The position numbers were made by a program, and so were the translations under genes. Source: Comamonadaceae bacterium (GTDB taxonomy: Bacteria; Pseudomonadota; Gammaproteobacteria; Burkholderiales; Burkholderiaceae_C). Taken from it: 64,000 bases of DNA. The notes under the pieces are model-generated. The model did no database searches. It was not told the DNA's origin and saw nothing but the letters and a program-made list of their open reading frames with translations. The first letter of the stretch is position 1. Each line of letters begins with the position of its first letter. Positions 1 to 8,476 of this stretch are shown piece after piece. Location: assembly GCA_009996515.1 (NCBI GenBank), contig JAACZV010000018.1:62001-126000 (forward strand). The letters are read 5' to 3'.

Positions 1-95
1 TGAAAGCGTGGGTTCTGCAGCAGCAGGGCGGCCAGCAGCGTGGAACCTGATCGAGGCAGGCCAGAAATGAAGTGAAACCGTGGCGCGGCAGCCAA
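1..95 (-). CDS. PAPS-dependent sulfotransferase, N-terminus only (gene runs off the left edge)
   Basis: Only the first 31 or so codons are in the window, read on the minus strand. They give a short leader followed by HFISGLPRSGSTLLAALL, the 5'-phosphosulfate-binding loop typical of bacterial sulfotransferase family proteins. The enzyme moves sulfate from PAPS to a hydroxyl or amine of a glycan, lipid or protein. The start is taken as TTG at 95, because AGGAG lies about 5 bases upstream across a T run; no ATG exists in this frame nearby. It is divergent from cysD-cysNC, which make PAPS, so the three form a sensible sulfation unit. The acceptor cannot be told from this fragment. Confidence 0.75.
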   Translation of the reverse strand, partial: MAAAPRFHFISGLPRSGSTLLAALLLQNPRF

Positions 96-333
96 AAAAA
101 CTCCTGGGCAGCGACCGGGTCTGCCACCGCCAAGGTGGCGCACGGTTCTGCGGTTTGAATTTATTCTGTGCGAACGAGCGGGCGATGCTAACAGCCAGAA
201 TCATGGTTGCCGGCCGGCGCCGTTGAGCGCGGCGCAAGGTTGAGACCTGGATCACAAACCGGTGCATCGCTTGCCGGAGACCGCATGGAAATCTTGTGAG
301 AAGACGGGGTCGAGCATGCCCCGAGGAGTACAG
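96..333. promoter_or_regulatory. Divergent intergenic region between sulfotransferase and cysD
   Basis: This 238-base stretch holds no gene I can support and must carry the start signals for both divergent units. The ribosome binding site for the minus gene (AGGAG, about 102-106) and that for cysD (GAGGAG, 323-328) are visible. An in-frame ATG at 316 could extend cysD by six codons. I see no convincing paired -35/-10 or CysB-type site. Confidence 0.4.
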
Positions 334-1230
334 GTGTTGTCCCCTTTGCAGTGGTTGGAGTCCGAGAGCATTCACATCCTGCGCGAGACGCTGGCAGAGG
401 CGGAGCGGCCCGTCATGCTCTATTCCATGGGCAAGGACAGCACGGTGCTCCTGCATCTGGCGCGCAAGGCCTTCTGGCCGGCGCCGTTGCCGTTCCCGCT
501 GCTGCATGTAGACACCGGGTGGAAGTTCCGGGCGATGTACGAGCAGCGTGACCGGGTGGCGGCCCTGCACGGCGTGCAGTTGCTGGTGCACCGCAACCCA
601 GAGGCCGTGGCCCGGGACATCAACCCCTTCGACCATGGTTCCCAGCTGCACACCGATCTGTGGAAGACCCAGGGGCTGCTTCAGGCCCTGGCCCTGCACC
701 GCTTCGATGCGGCCATCGGCGGGGCGCGGCGCGACGAGGAGAAGAGCCGCGCCAAGGAGCGCGTGTTCAGCCTGCGCAGCAGCAGCCAGCGCTGGGACCC
801 CAGACTCCAGCGCCCCGAACTCTGGCGGCTGTACAACGGCCGCAAGCGGGCCGGGGAGTCCTTGCGGGTGTTCCCGCTCAGCAACTGGACCGAGGCCGAT
901 GTGTGGCGCTACATCGTGCAGGAGGGCATTGAGACCGTGCCGCTCTATTTCGCGCAGGAGCGCCCGGTGGTGGAGCGCGATGGCGCGCTGATCGCGGTGG
1001 ACGACGCGCGCATGCGCCTGCGGCCGGGCGAGCAGCCCCAGCTGCGGTGGGTGCGCTTTCGCACGCTGGGCTGCTACCCGCTGTCGGGCGCCATCGAGTC
1101 GCGGGCGCAGACGCCGCAGGCCGTGCTGGCCGAGATGCAGGCATCGCGCAGCAGCGAGCGAGAGGGCCGGCTGATTGATCACGATGGCGCCGCTTCGATG
1201 GAGCGCAAGAAACAGGAAGGGTATTTCTGA
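334..1230 (+). CDS. cysD: Sulfate adenylyltransferase subunit 2 (CysD)
   Basis: Small catalytic subunit of ATP sulfurylase, which with CysN makes adenosine 5'-phosphosulfate from sulfate and ATP in the cytoplasm. The PP-loop SMGKDS (residues 31-36), the HVDTGWKFR segment and the [15 protein letters not shown] region are all family hallmarks. I place the start at GTG 334, giving an N-terminus beginning LSPLQWLE and 298 residues, close to the usual 302. GAGGAG lies 5 bases upstream of it. The open frame continues upstream to 262 and an ATG at 316 is the alternative. It abuts cysNC (TGA then ATG). Because the next gene fuses CysN to APS kinase, and a sulfotransferase is divergent, the likely job is PAPS supply for sulfation rather than, or besides, cysteine synthesis. 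Confidence 0.93.
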   Translation: MLSPLQWLESESIHILRETLAEAERPVMLYSMGKDSTVLLHLARKAFWPAPLPFPLLHVDTGWKFRAMYEQRDRVAALHGVQLLVHRNPEAVARDINPFDHGSQLHTDLWKTQGLLQALALHRFDAAIGGARRDEEKSRAKERVFSLRSSSQRWDPRLQRPELWRLYNGRKRAGESLRVFPLSNWTEADVWRYIVQEGIETVPLYFAQERPVVERDGALIAVDDARMRLRPGEQPQLRWVRFRTLGCYPLSGAIESRAQTPQAVLAEMQASRSSEREGRLIDHDGAASMERKKQEGYF

Positions 1231-3120
1231 ATGACAGCGGCCAGCCCAAGGTGGGTGCAGACCCCCGACGAAGCGCCTGGAGGCGTGCTCAGGTTCATCA
1301 CCTGTGGCAGTGTGGATGACGGCAAGAGCACGCTGATGGGCCGCCTGCTCTACGAGCTGGAGGCCATCCCCGACGACCAGCTGGCGGTGCTGCAGGCGGA
1401 CAGCCGCCGCTGGGGCACGCAGGGCGAGGCGCTGGACTTCGCGCTGCTGCTGGACGGGCTGAGTGCCGAGCGCGAGCAAGGCATCACCATCGACGTGTCC
1501 TACCGATACTTCGCCACGACGCGACGCAAGTTCATCGTCGCGGACACGCCGGGGCATGAGCAGTACACGCGCAACATGGTCACTGCGGCGTCCACGGCTC
1601 AGCTGGCCGTGCTGCTGGTGGACGCGCGCCAGGGCTTGCAGACCCAGACCCGCCGGCACAGCCATGTCCTGCGCCTGGTCGGTCTGCGCCAGGTGCTGCT
1701 GCTCATCAACAAGATGGACTTGGTGGGCTGGGACGAGGCGGTGGCGCGGCGCATCGAGGCTGAGTACCGCGATTTCGCGTCTCGCATCGGCCTGGCCGCG
1801 CCGCAGGTCATTCCGGTAAGCGCCCTCCATGGCGACAACCTGCTGCGGCGCAGCAGCCGCATGGCCTGGCATCGGGGGCCGACGCTGATCGAGGCGCTGG
1901 AGGATCGGCGCCTGGACGACGGGCCGGCGCGCGGCAGCGCCGCGCTGCGCCTGCCGGTGCAATGGGTGTGTCGGCCCAGTGCCGACTTCCGCGGCTACGC
2001 GGGCCTGATCGTGGCCGGCAGCGTCAAGCCCGGCGATGCCATCTGCGTGCAGCCCTCGGGCCAGCAGGCGCGGGTGCAGCGCCTGGTTTCACCCGAGGGT
2101 GATCGCGACCACGCCGGCGTGGATGAGTCGGTGATGCTGACGCTGGACCGCGAGCTGGACGTCTCGCGCGGCGATCTGATCTGCGCCGCCGAGGCGCCCG
2201 CCGCCCTGGCGGAGCGCTTCGAATGCAGCCTGGTCTGGATGGCGGAGGAGGCGCTGCTGCCCGGCCGCTCCTATCTGCTGAAGCTGGGCACGCGCACCGT
2301 GAACGCCCAGGTCACCGAGCTGCGCCATCGCCTGGACGTGCAGAGCGGGCAGGCCTTGGCTGCGGACTCGCTGGGGCTCAACGAGATCGGCCTGTGCGGG
2401 CTCGCGCTGGATCGCGCGCTGCCCTTCGATCCCTATGCCGAGAACCGCGACACGGGCGGCTTCATCCTGATCGATCGCCTGAGTCTCGCCACCATGGCTG
2501 CGGGCATGCTGCACCGCGCGCTGTCGCCGGCCCGTGACCTGCATCCGCAGCGGCTGAGCGTGGACAGGGCGGCGCGCCAGCGGCTGATGAAGCATGGCAG
2601 CGCCCTGGTCTGGCTGACCGGGTTGTCCGGGGCGGGCAAATCCACCATCGCCAACCTGCTGGAGCAGCGCCTGCATGCGCAGGGTTGCCACACCTATCTG
2701 CTGGATGGCGACCATGTGCGGCGCGGCTTGTGCAAAGACCTGGGTTTCAGCAGCGCCGACCGGGTGGAGAACATCCGCCGGCTGGCTGAGGTGGGGCGGC
2801 TGATGGCCGATGCGGGCCTCATCGTGCTGGTGGCGGCCATCTCGCCGTTCCGGGCCGAGCGACGTCTGGCCCGCGAGCTGCTTGAGGACGGTCGCTTTCT
2901 TGAGATCCACGTCGATGTTCCGCTGGCCGTGGCCGAGGCCCGCGATCCCAAAGGCCTGTACCGCAAGGCTCGGCGTGGCGAGCTGCCCAACTTCACGGGC
3001 ATTGACTCACCCTACGAAGCGCCAGAGCAACCCGAGCTGCGCATCGACAGCAGCCTGCAGAGCGCCGAGGAGGCCGCGCAAGCGATCCATGAACTGCTTC
3101 AAGGGCGCGACATCGTCTGA
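1231..3120 (+). CDS. cysNC: Bifunctional sulfate adenylyltransferase subunit 1 / APS kinase (CysNC, NodQ-type)
   Basis: A 629-residue fusion. Residues about 18-440 are the GTPase subunit CysN, with G1 GSVDDGKS (26-33), G3 DTPGHE (105-110) and G4 NKMD (160-163), followed by EF-Tu-like beta-barrel domains. Residues about 450-629 are APS kinase, with a second Walker [10 protein letters not shown] (464-472) and the [10 protein letters not shown] and DPKGLYRKA segments. CysN uses GTP hydrolysis to drive APS formation by CysD, and the kinase domain phosphorylates APS to PAPS. It begins directly at the cysD stop, so the two are cotranscribed. The fused form is known from nodulation NodQ and from assimilatory loci. 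The neighbouring sulfotransferase and glycosyltransferase remnant favour a sulfated surface product here, which is inference. Confidence 0.94.
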   Translation: MTAASPRWVQTPDEAPGGVLRFITCGSVDDGKSTLMGRLLYELEAIPDDQLAVLQADSRRWGTQGEALDFALLLDGLSAEREQGITIDVSYRYFATTRRKFIVADTPGHEQYTRNMVTAASTAQLAVLLVDARQGLQTQTRRHSHVLRLVGLRQVLLLINKMDLVGWDEAVARRIEAEYRDFASRIGLAAPQVIPVSALHGDNLLRRSSRMAWHRGPTLIEALEDRRLDDGPARGSAALRLPVQWVCRPSADFRGYAGLIVAGSVKPGDAICVQPSGQQARVQRLVSPEGDRDHAGVDESVMLTLDRELDVSRGDLICAAEAPAALAERFECSLVWMAEEALLPGRSYLLKLGTRTVNAQVTELRHRLDVQSGQALAADSLGLNEIGLCGLALDRALPFDPYAENRDTGGFILIDRLSLATMAAGMLHRALSPARDLHPQRLSVDRAARQRLMKHGSALVWLTGLSGAGKSTIANLLEQRLHAQGCHTYLLDGDHVRRGLCKDLGFSSADRVENIRRLAEVGRLMADAGLIVLVAAISPFRAERRLARELLEDGRFLEIHVDVPLAVAEARDPKGLYRKARRGELPNFTGIDSPYEAPEQPELRIDSSLQSAEEAAQAIHELLQGRDIV

Positions 3121-3653
3121 TCCAGCGCGCGTCTGCGCCGCGGATCGCTCCGGGCGCGGAACCGGGCGGCCCGGCTACGGCCGCAAGCCGGAGGGGGGCG
3201 AAGCGCTGGCACGAAACGATGCTGCAGGAGGTCGGCTCACAACTCGACCCTGCGCGCACCCACCTTCTCGGCAAGGTGCCCTACGAGGACTACAGGCGCA
3301 TCCTGCAGGTGTCGGCCGCGCATGTGTACCTGACGTGCTCCTTCGTACTGAGTGGGTCCATGTTGAAAGCAATGGCCACGGGCTGTCTCGTGATCGGTTC
3401 GGATACAGCGCCGGCGAGGGAGATGTTGGTGGATGACGTGGACGGGTGGCTCGTCAATGCCTGTGACCGCAGGGACATTGTGAGCAAAGCCCTCGAATGC
3501 CTGGATGCGCCTGCCACGACAGCCTCGGCCATTCGCGGCGAAGCGATGAAAGCAGCGCACGCTGGCTACGGGGTTCAAGCGGGCGTTGCGGCGTTCAGTC
3601 AGCTTTGTCTGGGCGGCAGCATTTCACTTCAGGAAGTTTCACGTGCGGCCTGA
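3121..3653 (+). pseudogene. Truncated, frameshifted GT4-family glycosyltransferase remnant
   Basis: Only the C-terminal part of a GT4 (GT-B fold) glycosyltransferase is present. From 3219 a clean frame reads LGKVPYEDYRRILQVSAAHV, then an SMLKAMATGCLVIGSDTAP segment matching the nucleotide-sugar binding half. The canonical acidic E of the EAMA motif is a K here. Upstream, the conserved segment resembling YGRKPEGG lies in another frame, and the switch falls at the G6 run 3193-3198. The N-terminal half is missing, since cysNC ends at 3120. It is therefore most likely a dead gene left by a rearrangement. A sequencing error could explain the frameshift but not the missing half. Confidence 0.7.
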
Positions 3654-3716
3654 CCTGACGCATCGCTTTCCATCGCAAGGACCCATCAAATGGATGGGCA
3701 ATGAACACGTCCTTCA

Positions 3717-4088
3717 ATGAGCCGGAGTTTCTCCATGCTGCTTGAGCATCAGATTTACAGGCGTTGGCTGGTATGGATTCCCATCGTCCTGCTGCTGTCG
3801 GCCTGCGGCAAAAGCCAAGCCGACAAGGAGGCCGAGGCCCGAGAGGCCGCCTACCGCGAGAAGTACGCCAAGGCCAAGGCGCTGTTCGAGGAGCGGTGCA
3901 AGGCGGCGGGCGTGGTCATCAAGCGCACGGTGAAGGATGTGGACGGGATTGAGCTGACGAAGATCCGGCAGCCGATTCCTTGGGGCGGGAAGGAGTATTT
4001 CGATCCGATGTACCCCGAGGCGGCACTCCAAGATGACCACCCAGCAGGCCACTCAGTTCAAGGAAGAATGGGACGTGGTCTCCTATAG
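3717..4088 (+). CDS. Small lipoprotein of unknown function, C-terminus probably altered
   Basis: Predicted 123 residues. A basic N-terminus and hydrophobic stretch end in a lipobox LLSAC (Cys near residue 30), so the product should be a periplasm-facing lipoprotein. A charged, Glu/Lys/Ala-rich helix follows, then the segment VIKRTVKDVDGIELTKIRQP, which I associate with uncharacterised Burkholderiales lipoproteins. After FDPMYPEAA the reading turns into an unrelated-looking tail (QDDHPAGHS). A separate short frame starts at an ATG near 4025 and stops near 4090. That suggests truncation or a junction with another lost gene. An ATG at 3735 is an alternative start. No function is assigned. Confidence 0.55.
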   Translation: MSRSFSMLLEHQIYRRWLVWIPIVLLLSACGKSQADKEAEAREAAYREKYAKAKALFEERCKAAGVVIKRTVKDVDGIELTKIRQPIPWGGKEYFDPMYPEAALQDDHPAGHSVQGRMGRGLL

Positions 4089-4152
4089 ATGAACGTGTTA
4101 GCAGCGAGTAAATTATTCGCTCGATGCCACAGGCTACTGAAACTCAATAGCG

Positions 4153-5088
4153 ATGTTCTCATCAAAATTCACTCTGGCGGCATCAATCATCGCGGCCGGC
4201 TTCTGTGCGATCTATGCAATATGGGGGCTTGATCAGGAGGTTCCTGATTCAAGCCTCAACCCTCCGGATCGAAATACAGCGTCAAGCGGGCGCAGCAATC
4301 CAGTTCATCACGGGGCGCAGCCCGATAGTGCCCCTGTCGCCCAGGATTCAAAGGCGCATCCGATTGTCAACGCCTCTATCTACGAGCCTGCTGATTTTCT
4401 GTTGGCCGCGTACGGGAATCCCTACAAGGCTGTAATGGACGCCAAAAAACTACCGGCGGCAAGGCGCGATACGGTATATCTTTACGTGCAGAACCGTTGC
4501 AGAGAGGTCGCCACTCAGCGATTAAATATCAATGACGCCGCATTTGCGTCGTCCGACCCAACTGGGCAGCGATCGCAAGCGCTCATCGCTCTTGAATCTC
4601 AATGTCAGCCATTCTTTCAGGACGCAGGCATGCGGCGAGATCTGGCGGCGCAAGCAAGGCGCACCTTGTTGGGAAACAAGGCAGCATCTAGCTCGCGTCA
4701 GGCTGGAGCCAACCAGTTGCGTGACGCGCCGCTGGATGATTGGGCCGATGCGTTGTACGTTGATGTGAATTCCTTGAAGCTCGGGGGGGCTGATCGCAAG
4801 TATTTCCTGGGGCGCCTATGGGCCGGCCTTGAGGATCCTGAGCAATACAACCGCGCCGTCACGCAAGCCATGTTCAACCTGACTGTCAGCCCTGGCGTCA
4901 GTGCGCCTCATCTGGAGACGCTACTCCTCTGCGCTCAAACCGGGGCATGCGGTGTCCCACCAACCGAGGTCGCCGTTCACGACTTGCCCGATGCGGCGAG
5001 AACAAAGGCGTTGGCAGTTGCAAGAGCGATGCAAGTAGAGATTGCATCGGGCAATTTCTCTGCGTTTGCGCAGCCCAAGCACCAATAG
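4153..5088 (+). CDS. Hypothetical secreted or membrane-anchored protein
   Basis: A 311-residue protein I do not recognise. It opens with a single hydrophobic segment (about residues 8-26), acting as a signal anchor or signal peptide, followed by a Ser/Asn/Pro-rich linker to about residue 75. A soluble, mostly helical domain follows with several Cys residues (NRCREV, ESQCQPF, LLLCAQTGACG). The Cys content fits an oxidising periplasmic location. Base composition is clearly lower in GC than the flanking genes, and codon use differs (more A/T-ending codons), which suggests transfer. It follows the damaged lipoprotein gene by 64 bases on the same strand, so the two may have been an accessory pair. 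Confidence 0.6.
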   Translation: MFSSKFTLAASIIAAGFCAIYAIWGLDQEVPDSSLNPPDRNTASSGRSNPVHHGAQPDSAPVAQDSKAHPIVNASIYEPADFLLAAYGNPYKAVMDAKKLPAARRDTVYLYVQNRCREVATQRLNINDAAFASSDPTGQRSQALIALESQCQPFFQDAGMRRDLAAQARRTLLGNKAASSSRQAGANQLRDAPLDDWADALYVDVNSLKLGGADRKYFLGRLWAGLEDPEQYNRAVTQAMFNLTVSPGVSAPHLETLLLCAQTGACGVPPTEVAVHDLPDAARTKALAVARAMQVEIASGNFSAFAQPKHQ

Positions 5089-5476
5089 GAAAGTGAATCG
5101 CCCCGGGTCTAGTAGACACCTTCGAGCCTCAAGCTGAGGCCCAATCGGAGGTGCCATGCAAAGCAAGCAACCCTGACCTGCCCGGTTTCTCCGAGACATT
5201 GATTTCCAGAGAAGATGGCTCCGGTTTGGCCGGCTGCGGGCCAGCCCTGAGCTCACGGCCTTTGAGTGGTCGTCGTTGCTGTGTTTCCATGACCCATCTG
5301 CTCCATGAAGTTACGGGGTTTTTTTCTGGGAGAAGGCCCAAGAGCGCCACATCCTGAAAAACCCACAATAAACCCCACAGAATGCGTGCGCTGCACTGCG
5401 ACGCCCTGGGGCAAGAAAATCTTTATAGATCAGTCGGTTATAGAGTTTTTTGGGGCGTCCTGGGACGCCTTGAAAC
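5089..5476. other. Gene-poor intergenic stretch, possible IS end remnant
   Basis: No convincing gene in 388 bases; open frames here have no family features. The stretch starting TGAATCGCCCCGGGTCT (5094-5120) resembles in style the terminal repeats of IS3-family elements, with no transposase beside it and no second copy seen. A 7-bp inverted repeat with a 2-base gap (GGCGTCC / GGACGCC, 5454-5469) lies just beyond the yicC stop, but on the yicC strand it is followed by A residues, not U. Confidence 0.3.
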
Positions 5477-6391
5477 CTACTCGATGTTCTGCACCTGCTC
5501 GCGCATCTGCTCGATGGCGACCTTCATCTCAACCGAGATGTTGGTCAGCTCCAGCGCAGCGGACTTGGAGCCCAGGGTGTTGGCCTCGCGGTGCAGTTCC
5601 TGGATCAGGAAATCCAGCCGCTTGCCCAGTTCGCCGCCCTTCTTCAGCAGGCGGGTCAGCTCATCCAGGTGGGCGCGCAGCCGCGCCAGTTCCTCGGCCA
5701 CATCGATGCGGATGGCGAAGGCGGCGGCCTCGTTCAGCGCGCGCTCCTGCAAGGCCTCCTGCGGCACGCTGCTGGCGGCGCCGGTGGAGGCCAGGGCCTC
5801 CTGCCAGCGCTCCAGGAAGCGCTGCTGCTGGCGGGCCACGACGGCCGGCAGCAGCGGCTCGGCCTCGTCGGCCAGCTCGCGCAGGCGCTGGATGCGCTCG
5901 GCCAGGATGGCGACCAGCTTCTCGCCCTCGCGCTCGCGCGCCTCGGCCAGGCCTTGCACACAGGCCTGGGCGGCCTCCAGCGTCGCGGCGTCGAGCTGCA
6001 CCGGCACAGCCGCGCCGCTCTTGCACCAGTTCAGCGCCTCGTGGACGGACAGCGGCGCGGCCTGAGGCATCCAGGCGCGCACCTTGGCCTCCAGGTTGGC
6101 CAGGCGGTTGAGCTGCTCCGGCTGGGGCTGCGGCCAGCCGCCCTCGGCCTCGCGCTGGGTGTTGATGCGCAACTCGATCTTGCCGCGCTTGAAGCGGGCG
6201 GCGATCAGTTCGCGCAGCTGCGGCTCCAGCCCGCGCAGCTCCTCGGGCATGCGCATGGACAGGTCCAGGAAGCGGCCGTTGACCGAGCGCAGCTCGACGC
6301 TGACGGAGGCCTGGGGGGAGGGGTTGCCGTCCTCGGCTTTAGGGGGCTGGGCCAGGGAATTGGCGTACCCGGTCATGCTGTAGACTGGCAT
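5477..6391 (-). CDS. yicC: YicC/YloC-family endoribonuclease
   Basis: A 304-residue protein with the YicC signature start (YSMTGYA), the ELRSVNGRFLDLSMRMPEEL segment and the conserved C-terminal block (KRLDFLIQELHREANTLGSK). YicC-family proteins are RNases that affect stationary-phase fitness and small RNA turnover. Length is a little above the usual 290, because of an insertion of about 10 residues (PPKAEDGNP) after the start. It is divergent from the kinase gene at 6433 with only about 40 bases between them, so promoters overlap. In many relatives it sits beside gmk-rpoZ; here the kinase-phosphatase pair takes that place. Confidence 0.93.
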   Translation of the reverse strand: MPVYSMTGYANSLAQPPKAEDGNPSPQASVSVELRSVNGRFLDLSMRMPEELRGLEPQLRELIAARFKRGKIELRINTQREAEGGWPQPQPEQLNRLANLEAKVRAWMPQAAPLSVHEALNWCKSGAAVPVQLDAATLEAAQACVQGLAEAREREGEKLVAILAERIQRLRELADEAEPLLPAVVARQQQRFLERWQEALASTGAASSVPQEALQERALNEAAAFAIRIDVAEELARLRAHLDELTRLLKKGGELGKRLDFLIQELHREANTLGSKSAALELTNISVEMKVAIEQMREQVQNIE

Positions 6392-6432
6392 TTCGCACTC
6401 GTAAGACGTTAACTAAGAGACCAAGGGCGATT

Positions 6433-7401
6433 ATGTCCAAGCCGAAGCCGGCGCCCTTGCCCGCAGGCACGGTGGTTGGGGGCTACCAGATCATCAAGCG
6501 GCTGGCGGCGGGCGGTTTCGGCGTGGTCTATCTCGCCGAGGATCCCGACCACCATCTGGTCGCGCTGAAAGAGTATCTGCCCTCGTCGCTGGCCGAGCGC
6601 TCGCCGGGCGAACTCACCCCCCGCGTCAAGCCCGAGAAGCAGCCGCTGTACCGGCTGGGGCTGAAGAGCTTCTTCGAGGAAGGCCGCTCGCTGGCGCAGA
6701 TCTCGCACCCCAGCGTCGTCTCGGTGCTGAACTTCCTGCGCGAGAACGAGACGGTCTACATGGTCATGAACTACCTGCAGGGCGACACGCTGCAGGACTT
6801 CATCGTGACCGCGCGCGACATGAAGCGCGACAAGGTGTTTCGCGAGTCCACCATACGCAGCCTGTTCGACGAGATCCTGCGCGGCCTGCGCATCGTGCAC
6901 CAGCACAAGATGCTGCACCTGGATATCAAGCCGGCCAACATCTTCATCACCAACGACAACAAGGCCGTGCTGCTGGACTTCGGCGCCGCCCGCGAGGTGC
7001 TGAGCAAGGAAGGCAACTTCATCCGCCCGATGTACACGCCGGGCTTCGCCGCGCCGGAGATGTACCGCCGCGACGGCGCCCTGGGCCCCTGGACCGACAT
7101 CTACGCCATCGGCGCCTGCATCTATGCCTGCATGCAGGGCTATCCGCCCAACGACGCGCCGCAGCGGCTGGAGAAGGACCGCCTGTCGCTGAGCCTGTCG
7201 CGGCTGCGCAATGTCTACTCCGACAACCTGCTCGAGGTGACCGAGTGGTGCATGTCGCTGGACCCGCTGGCGCGGCCGCAGAGCGTGTTCGCGCTGCAGA
7301 AGGAGCTGGCCCGCGAGACCGAGCGCCGCTACACCAAGCTGTCGTTCAGCGAGCGCCTCAAGCTCCAGCTCGAGAACCTGAAGTCCGGAGCCAAGGCGTG
7401 A
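6433..7401 (+). CDS. Eukaryotic-type serine/threonine protein kinase, soluble
   Basis: A 322-residue Hanks-type kinase. Visible are the glycine loop AAGGFG (25-30), the ATP lysine in VALK (K46), the catalytic loop HLDIKPANI (162-170), DFG (D182-G184) and the APE equivalent AAPEMY. The HRD arginine is Leu, making it a non-RD kinase, so activation-loop phosphorylation may not be needed. There is no transmembrane or PASTA region, so it acts in the cytoplasm. It is followed by a PP2C phosphatase, the usual opposing partner, and then by rph-rdgB-hemW in the same direction. The substrate is unknown. The gene is divergent from yicC. Confidence 0.92.
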   Translation: MSKPKPAPLPAGTVVGGYQIIKRLAAGGFGVVYLAEDPDHHLVALKEYLPSSLAERSPGELTPRVKPEKQPLYRLGLKSFFEEGRSLAQISHPSVVSVLNFLRENETVYMVMNYLQGDTLQDFIVTARDMKRDKVFRESTIRSLFDEILRGLRIVHQHKMLHLDIKPANIFITNDNKAVLLDFGAAREVLSKEGNFIRPMYTPGFAAPEMYRRDGALGPWTDIYAIGACIYACMQGYPPNDAPQRLEKDRLSLSLSRLRNVYSDNLLEVTEWCMSLDPLARPQSVFALQKELARETERRYTKLSFSERLKLQLENLKSGAKA

Positions 7402-7561
7402 GCCCTCACGCTCCTATTCGTTCGCTGCCTTGCCGGCCGCGCCGGGCCGGTGGCCCGGTTCTTCGCCAGCCATGCAGCGTCCCCAGGACGCTGCAGGCGC
7501 GGGCTCAGCCCCCCGAGGGGGTGCAAGGCTGCCCCCGGGGCGGCCCGGCGGGAGCGTTGGA
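7402..7561. repeat. Hairpin-rich intergenic segment between kinase and phosphatase
   Basis: This GC-rich spacer contains a perfect 9-bp inverted repeat, GCAGCGTCC-CCA-GGACGCTGC (7474-7494), and a CCCCCCGAGGGGG palindrome followed by GCCCCCGGGGC. It resembles in style the dispersed repeats at 35813, 42937 and 53796, but lacks the CCGGCAAAGCCGG core. It may set RNA stability or differential expression between kinase and phosphatase. The phosphatase frame stays open through it, which is probably accidental. Confidence 0.5.
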
Positions 7562-8464
7562 TTGAGGTTCAGCGTCTTTCAGGTCAGCCGCCGCGGCGGC
7601 CGCGAGACCAATGAAGACCGCATGGGCTACTGCTACACGCAGGAAGCCGGGCTGTTCGCGCTGGCCGACGGCATGGGCGGCCATCCCGAGGGCGAGGTGG
7701 CCGCGCAGATCGCGCTGCAGACGCTGGCGGCGCTGTTCCAGCAGGAGGCCCGCCCGGCCATCCCGGACCCGCAGCGCTTTCTGCACGAGTCCATCGTCGT
7801 GGCCCACCAGCAGCTGCTGCGCTATGCCGCCAGCCGCGGGCTGTCCGACACGCCGCGCACCACCGTCGTGGCCTGCATCCTGCAGGGCAACCAGGCCTGG
7901 TGGGCGCATTGCGGCGACTCGCGCCTGTACCTGGTGCGCTCGGCCCGGCTGATCGCCCGCACGCGCGACCATTCCTACTCGGAGCTGCAGGAGGCCCTGG
8001 GCCGCGCGCCGCGCGCCGGCGAGGCCTTCAACCGCAACGTGCTCTTCACCTGCCTGGGCAGCCCCGGCCGGCCCATGGTGGACGGCCAGGGGCCACTGAC
8101 GCTGGAGCCTGCCGACCGCCTGCTGCTGTGCTCGGACGGCCTGTGGGGCAGCGTCGAGGACGGCGAGATCGTTGAGCAGCTGGCCGGGCAGCCCATCTCC
8201 GAGGCCGTGCCCGAGCTGGTGGAGCAGGCCCTGCGCCGCGGCGGCGCGCGCGGCGACAACGTCACCGTGCTCGCCGTCGAATGGGAAGGCGAGGGCAGCC
8301 CGGGCGGCGACACGACCCAGAACCTCGGCAATTCCGGCTTCGCGTCCACCATCCAGGGCGCACTGGACGCCGACCTCGTCGCCGCCATGGACGAGGAGGA
8401 GATCGAGCGCTCGGTGCGCGAGATCAACGAAGCCATCCGCGTGCGCGGCGCCAACCGCCGCTAA
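7562..8464 (+). CDS. PP2C-family serine/threonine protein phosphatase
   Basis: A 300-residue PPM/PP2C phosphatase with the metal-binding motifs NEDRMGY, LADGMGGHPEG, CGDSRLYLVR and GDNVTVLAVEW in order. It should reverse phosphorylation by the upstream kinase, using Mn or Mg. I choose TTG 7562 as start (LRFSVFQVSRRGG), because family members begin here and GGAG stands 7 bases upstream. The frame is open further up (from 7430), but that part reads as hairpin-rich spacer. The C-terminal 40 residues are acidic (MDEEEIERSVREI) and lie outside the catalytic fold. rph starts 12 bases downstream. Confidence 0.9.
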   Translation: MRFSVFQVSRRGGRETNEDRMGYCYTQEAGLFALADGMGGHPEGEVAAQIALQTLAALFQQEARPAIPDPQRFLHESIVVAHQQLLRYAASRGLSDTPRTTVVACILQGNQAWWAHCGDSRLYLVRSARLIARTRDHSYSELQEALGRAPRAGEAFNRNVLFTCLGSPGRPMVDGQGPLTLEPADRLLLCSDGLWGSVEDGEIVEQLAGQPISEAVPELVEQALRRGGARGDNVTVLAVEWEGEGSPGGDTTQNLGNSGFASTIQGALDADLVAAMDEEEIERSVREINEAIRVRGANRR

Positions 8465-8476
8465 CTTGATTCTTCT

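Noticed and set aside
5446-5469. Hairpin GGCGTCC/GGACGCC with a T6 run as a yicC terminator
   Set aside because: The T run lies on the wrong side for the yicC strand, where A residues follow the stem; no plus-strand gene ends nearby.
5305-6111. A 268-codon plus-strand frame running into yicC antisense
   Set aside because: Mostly Arg/Ala/Pro text antisense to yicC; the only non-shadow part (5305-5470) has no family feature.
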